From DASXTW01 sp046726275 (GTDB lineage Bacteria; Actinomycetota; UBA4738), in NCBI GenBank assembly GCA_046726275.1, contig JBKPAF010000051.1, forward strand, positions 1 to 7,270: a stretch of DNA of 7,270 nucleotides, given 5' to 3'. Below, piece after piece: positions 5,456 to 7,270 of this stretch. The first letter of the stretch is position 1. Every line of letters begins with the position of its first letter. The position numbers and the translations under genes were made by a program. The notes below the pieces were generated by a model that was not told the origin of the DNA, searched no databases, and was given only the letters and a program-made list of their open reading frames with translations.

Positions 5456-5926
5456 CTACTCCTGGCCCTTGGCCTGCAAACCAGTTCCGAAGGCTCTCTC
5501 GATCGTCTCCAAGTGCTCGCCTCGGTGAAGCGAGCGGTCGACCAGACGCTCCCGGCCCTCCCGCAGCACCTGCGTGACGGTTTCTTCTTCGAGTGATTCG
5601 AGGAGGGCATCGAGGGCATCCGCCGCCGCCAGACACGCCTCGACGGCAGCCCGAGGTGCGATGACCAACCACTCAAACAGAGCCGCCTGATTCAGCAGTT
5701 CCGTCGCCGTGTCATCGATGGAGACCGGCAGGCTGCTTCCCGTTTGCCGGGCATGCAGCCAGCGAGCATGCACGAATCGGTCCCAGAAGGCCATGTGGGC
5801 AAGCAGCGCGGCGGCAGTCCATGGGGGATCGATCGGTCGGAGGAGCTGCTCGTTCGAAAGACGGGTCCCGACGGCACGTAATTGGTCTCGCGAGGCGAGA
5901 TTGCGTCCGTGGATCCTCGGATCCAT
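5456..5926 (-). CDS. DinB-fold putative metal-dependent protein
   Basis: This 156-residue four-helix protein belongs to the DinB/YfiT-like superfamily, which includes thiol-dependent (mycothiol or bacillithiol) transferases and isomerases. The metal triad is visible: His44 in LLAHMAFWDRF, and His134 and His138 in the HRGEH motif near the C-terminus. Members use this site to bind a divalent metal that activates a thiol. In actinobacteria mycothiol is the likely cofactor, but the substrate cannot be read from the sequence. The start is ATG at 5926 with AAAGGGG five bases upstream (5932-5938 on the opposite strand). The open frame continues further upstream, but that part lies inside the neighbouring gene and is not family-like. 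It sits 32 bases behind the membrane glycosyltransferase-like gene on the same strand and is probably co-transcribed. DinB itself (DNA polymerase IV) is unrelated despite the domain name. Confidence 0.83.
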   Translation of the reverse strand: MDPRIHGRNLASRDQLRAVGTRLSNEQLLRPIDPPWTAAALLAHMAFWDRFVHARWLHARQTGSSLPVSIDDTATELLNQAALFEWLVIAPRAAVEACLAAADALDALLESLEEETVTQVLREGRERLVDRSLHRGEHLETIERAFGTGLQAKGQE

Positions 5927-5931
5927 GGCAG

Positions 5932-5938
5932 CCCCTTT
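5932..5938 (-). promoter_or_regulatory. ribosome-binding site fixing the DinB-fold start
   Basis: On the minus strand AAAGGGG lies five bases before the ATG at 5926. It decides between that start and the much longer open frame running to 6484, whose extra N-terminal part overlaps the glycosyltransferase-like gene in another frame and looks like shadow sequence. Confidence 0.6.
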
Positions 5939-5958
5939 GCCGGATGGGCGCGTGAATT

Positions 5959-7251
5959 CTAAGGTGCCTCGGTCGCTGTCAGCTGAGACCCGATGTCGTC
6001 GTGGTTCCCGCCTCGTGCTTCGTCGGCGCCGCTTGCTGAGCGGAGTATCCACGCCCATACGAACAGGTTGATCGGGTAGACCACGTACCCGAGCCGGGCC
6101 GACGGGGCGAGCAGGATGGCCGTCGTGAACACGATGCCGGCGTTTCTCGAGGCCATCCAGGGCGTCGTGGGGGGCCACCTCATCACAACGAACATGGAAA
6201 CAGCGAGCACCAGGCACGCCAGGAGCACGGTCAGCGGGACCTGCCACGACGGCAGGAGGGTGATCAGTCCGCGCCCCAGGGTGGGGGTCTGTGCCGGAGT
6301 CTGTTGCTCGCCGAGCCCGAACGGGAACTTGACGACGTCCTCCACGAACTCGGCGGGGCCCCACATCGCGAAGGGAGCCAGGCCGGCAGCCAGGATTCCC
6401 CCCGCGGGCAGGGAGAAGCGCACCCCAGCGCCTTTTCCCTCCCGGTGGACGACGGCCAGGGCCAGGAAGGGGAGGAGGATCCATGCGGTCTGCTTCGTGA
6501 GGGCGGCCAGGCCGGCGATCACCCCTGCCAGGCCCGACCGGCCATCCTGGGCAAGCACCAGTGCCAGCAGCATGAGGGCGAGCACCGGGAGGTCGTCCCC
6601 GCCCGTGACCATCAGGAGGGCCCCGGTGGGAAGAGCGGTCAGCACGAGCCAGGCGACTCTCCGATCGTCAGGTAGCGCTCGTCGCAGACCAGGGCGGGAA
6701 AAGGCCAGGGCGCCAGCCACCAGGGAGAACGCGGCGAAGGCCACGCGAGCGTCGGCCACGGGGCTCGACCCGTCGAAGGCTCGAGGCAGGCCGAACACGA
6801 GCATCGCGGGCAGATACGGGAAATGGATCTGGGTGCCGAGCGGTCGGGCCTCGAGGGGACCGTGCACGTACTCGGCCGCGTAAGGGTTCTCGCCTCGCCT
6901 GAGCGCTCTGGCTGCCTCCTCGGTCACGATCACCTCGGACTGCGCGTGCAGCCCGGGTGCGGTCCGGGCTCGCCACACCGTTTCCAGGGCCAACGGGACG
7001 AGCGCCGCGGCGACCAGGACGGCTAGGGCCAGCCAGCCCAACGCTCTCTCGTGGGAAACGCCGCGCCGCAGCGCCAGCCACCCGGCGACCAAGGCAGCCA
7101 CCGCGTACGCGGGGGCGGCCATCCGCCCCCATTCCCGCTGCAACGGGATCGTCGCTCCAACGGCGACGGCGAGTGCGACCACGACCGAGCCTGCATACAG
7201 GAGGAGGTCGACGAGCGCCGGGCGGCGAGCGGCTTCCCTAACCGGCCCCAC
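5959..7251 (-). CDS. multi-pass membrane protein, GT-C-type glycosyltransferase-like (GT87/DUF2029-like)
   Basis: About 430 residues with roughly ten to twelve hydrophobic helices: about 14-36, 45-62, 70-90, 168-185, 199-216, 220-234, 240-268, 282-297, 335-357 and 372-404. A large loop between the third and fourth helices (about 91-165) carries EEAARALRRGENPYAAEY and HFPYLPAML, the type of segment seen after the first helices in polyprenyl-phosphate-sugar-dependent mannosyltransferase-like proteins. ALTKQTAWILLPFLAL (250-265) is another familiar stretch. The predicted role is transfer of a sugar from a lipid-linked donor on the outer face of the membrane; acceptor and sugar are unknown, and no catalytic Asp is assigned. 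The GTG at 7251 has a GGGAG directly adjacent, which is too close for good initiation, and the frame stays open to the window edge, so the true start may lie outside. It is followed after 32 bases by the DinB-fold gene. Integral membrane protein is secure; glycosyltransferase is likely. Confidence 0.78.
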   Translation of the reverse strand: MGPVREAARRPALVDLLLYAGSVVVALAVAVGATIPLQREWGRMAAPAYAVAALVAGWLALRRGVSHERALGWLALAVLVAAALVPLALETVWRARTAPGLHAQSEVIVTEEAARALRRGENPYAAEYVHGPLEARPLGTQIHFPYLPAMLVFGLPRAFDGSSPVADARVAFAAFSLVAGALAFSRPGLRRALPDDRRVAWLVLTALPTGALLMVTGGDDLPVLALMLLALVLAQDGRSGLAGVIAGLAALTKQTAWILLPFLALAVVHREGKGAGVRFSLPAGGILAAGLAPFAMWGPAEFVEDVVKFPFGLGEQQTPAQTPTLGRGLITLLPSWQVPLTVLLACLVLAVSMFVVMRWPPTTPWMASRNAGIVFTTAILLAPSARLGYVVYPINLFVWAWILRSASGADEARGGNHDDIGSQLTATEAP

Positions 7252-7270
7252 CTCCCGAACGGAACGAGCC

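Noticed and set aside
5464..5486. GGCC-CTT-GGCC stem near the convergent stops as a shared terminator
   Set aside because: Four base pairs, inside the DinB-fold coding end, with no T-run on either strand.
5927..6484. N-terminal extension of the DinB-fold frame up to 6484
   Set aside because: It overlaps the membrane glycosyltransferase-like gene in another frame, is low-complexity Arg/Pro/Gly sequence, and the ATG at 5926 has a good ribosome-binding site and a family-like N-terminus.

Overview
The window is very GC-rich and gene-dense, with short intergenic gaps and GTG and TTG starts beside ATG. The gene families point to an actinobacterial (Actinomycetota-like) chromosome, probably a soil or sediment lineage known mainly from environmental genomes. 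This placement is an inference from codon use and family content, not from a marker gene. I see no rRNA, tRNA, CRISPR array, transposase or integrase.

Left block, positions 1-4494, plus strand. The last 17 codons of an unidentified gene are followed by four closely spaced genes (gaps of 8-21 bases): a stand-alone cyclic-nucleotide-binding (CNB) domain protein, a fusion of an alpha/beta hydrolase with a class III nucleotide cyclase, a MeaB/ArgK-type G-protein chaperone, and the large catalytic subunit of a coenzyme B12-dependent acyl-CoA mutase. The mutase would usually be labelled methylmalonyl-CoA mutase. Its two substrate-discriminating positions are Phe76 and Gln194, where methylmalonyl-CoA mutase has Tyr89 and Arg207, so it reads as isobutyryl-CoA-mutase type. 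The spacing suggests one transcript that puts a cyclic-nucleotide maker and a cyclic-nucleotide binder together with a B12 mutase and its chaperone. The B12-binding small subunit is not in the window.

Middle block, 4495-5001. Directly after the mutase stop lies a wrecked lipoprotein phosphoesterase gene. Its secretion signal and N-terminal metal-site strand are in one frame, its C-terminal HYSLL segment is in another, and the catalytic middle is gone. Then come about 140 non-coding bases with a perfect 6-bp inverted repeat, a weak promoter candidate and a hairpin over the ribosome-binding site of the next gene.

Right block, 5002-7270. A small stand-alone PAS-domain protein (plus strand) ends one base from a convergent minus-strand pair: a multi-pass GT-C-type membrane glycosyltransferase-like protein followed 32 bases later by a DinB-fold protein with an intact three-histidine metal site.

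The most notable points are the cyclic-nucleotide module joined to a B12 acyl-CoA mutase module, the substrate reassignment of the mutase, the non-canonical cyclase active site and the phosphoesterase remnant.
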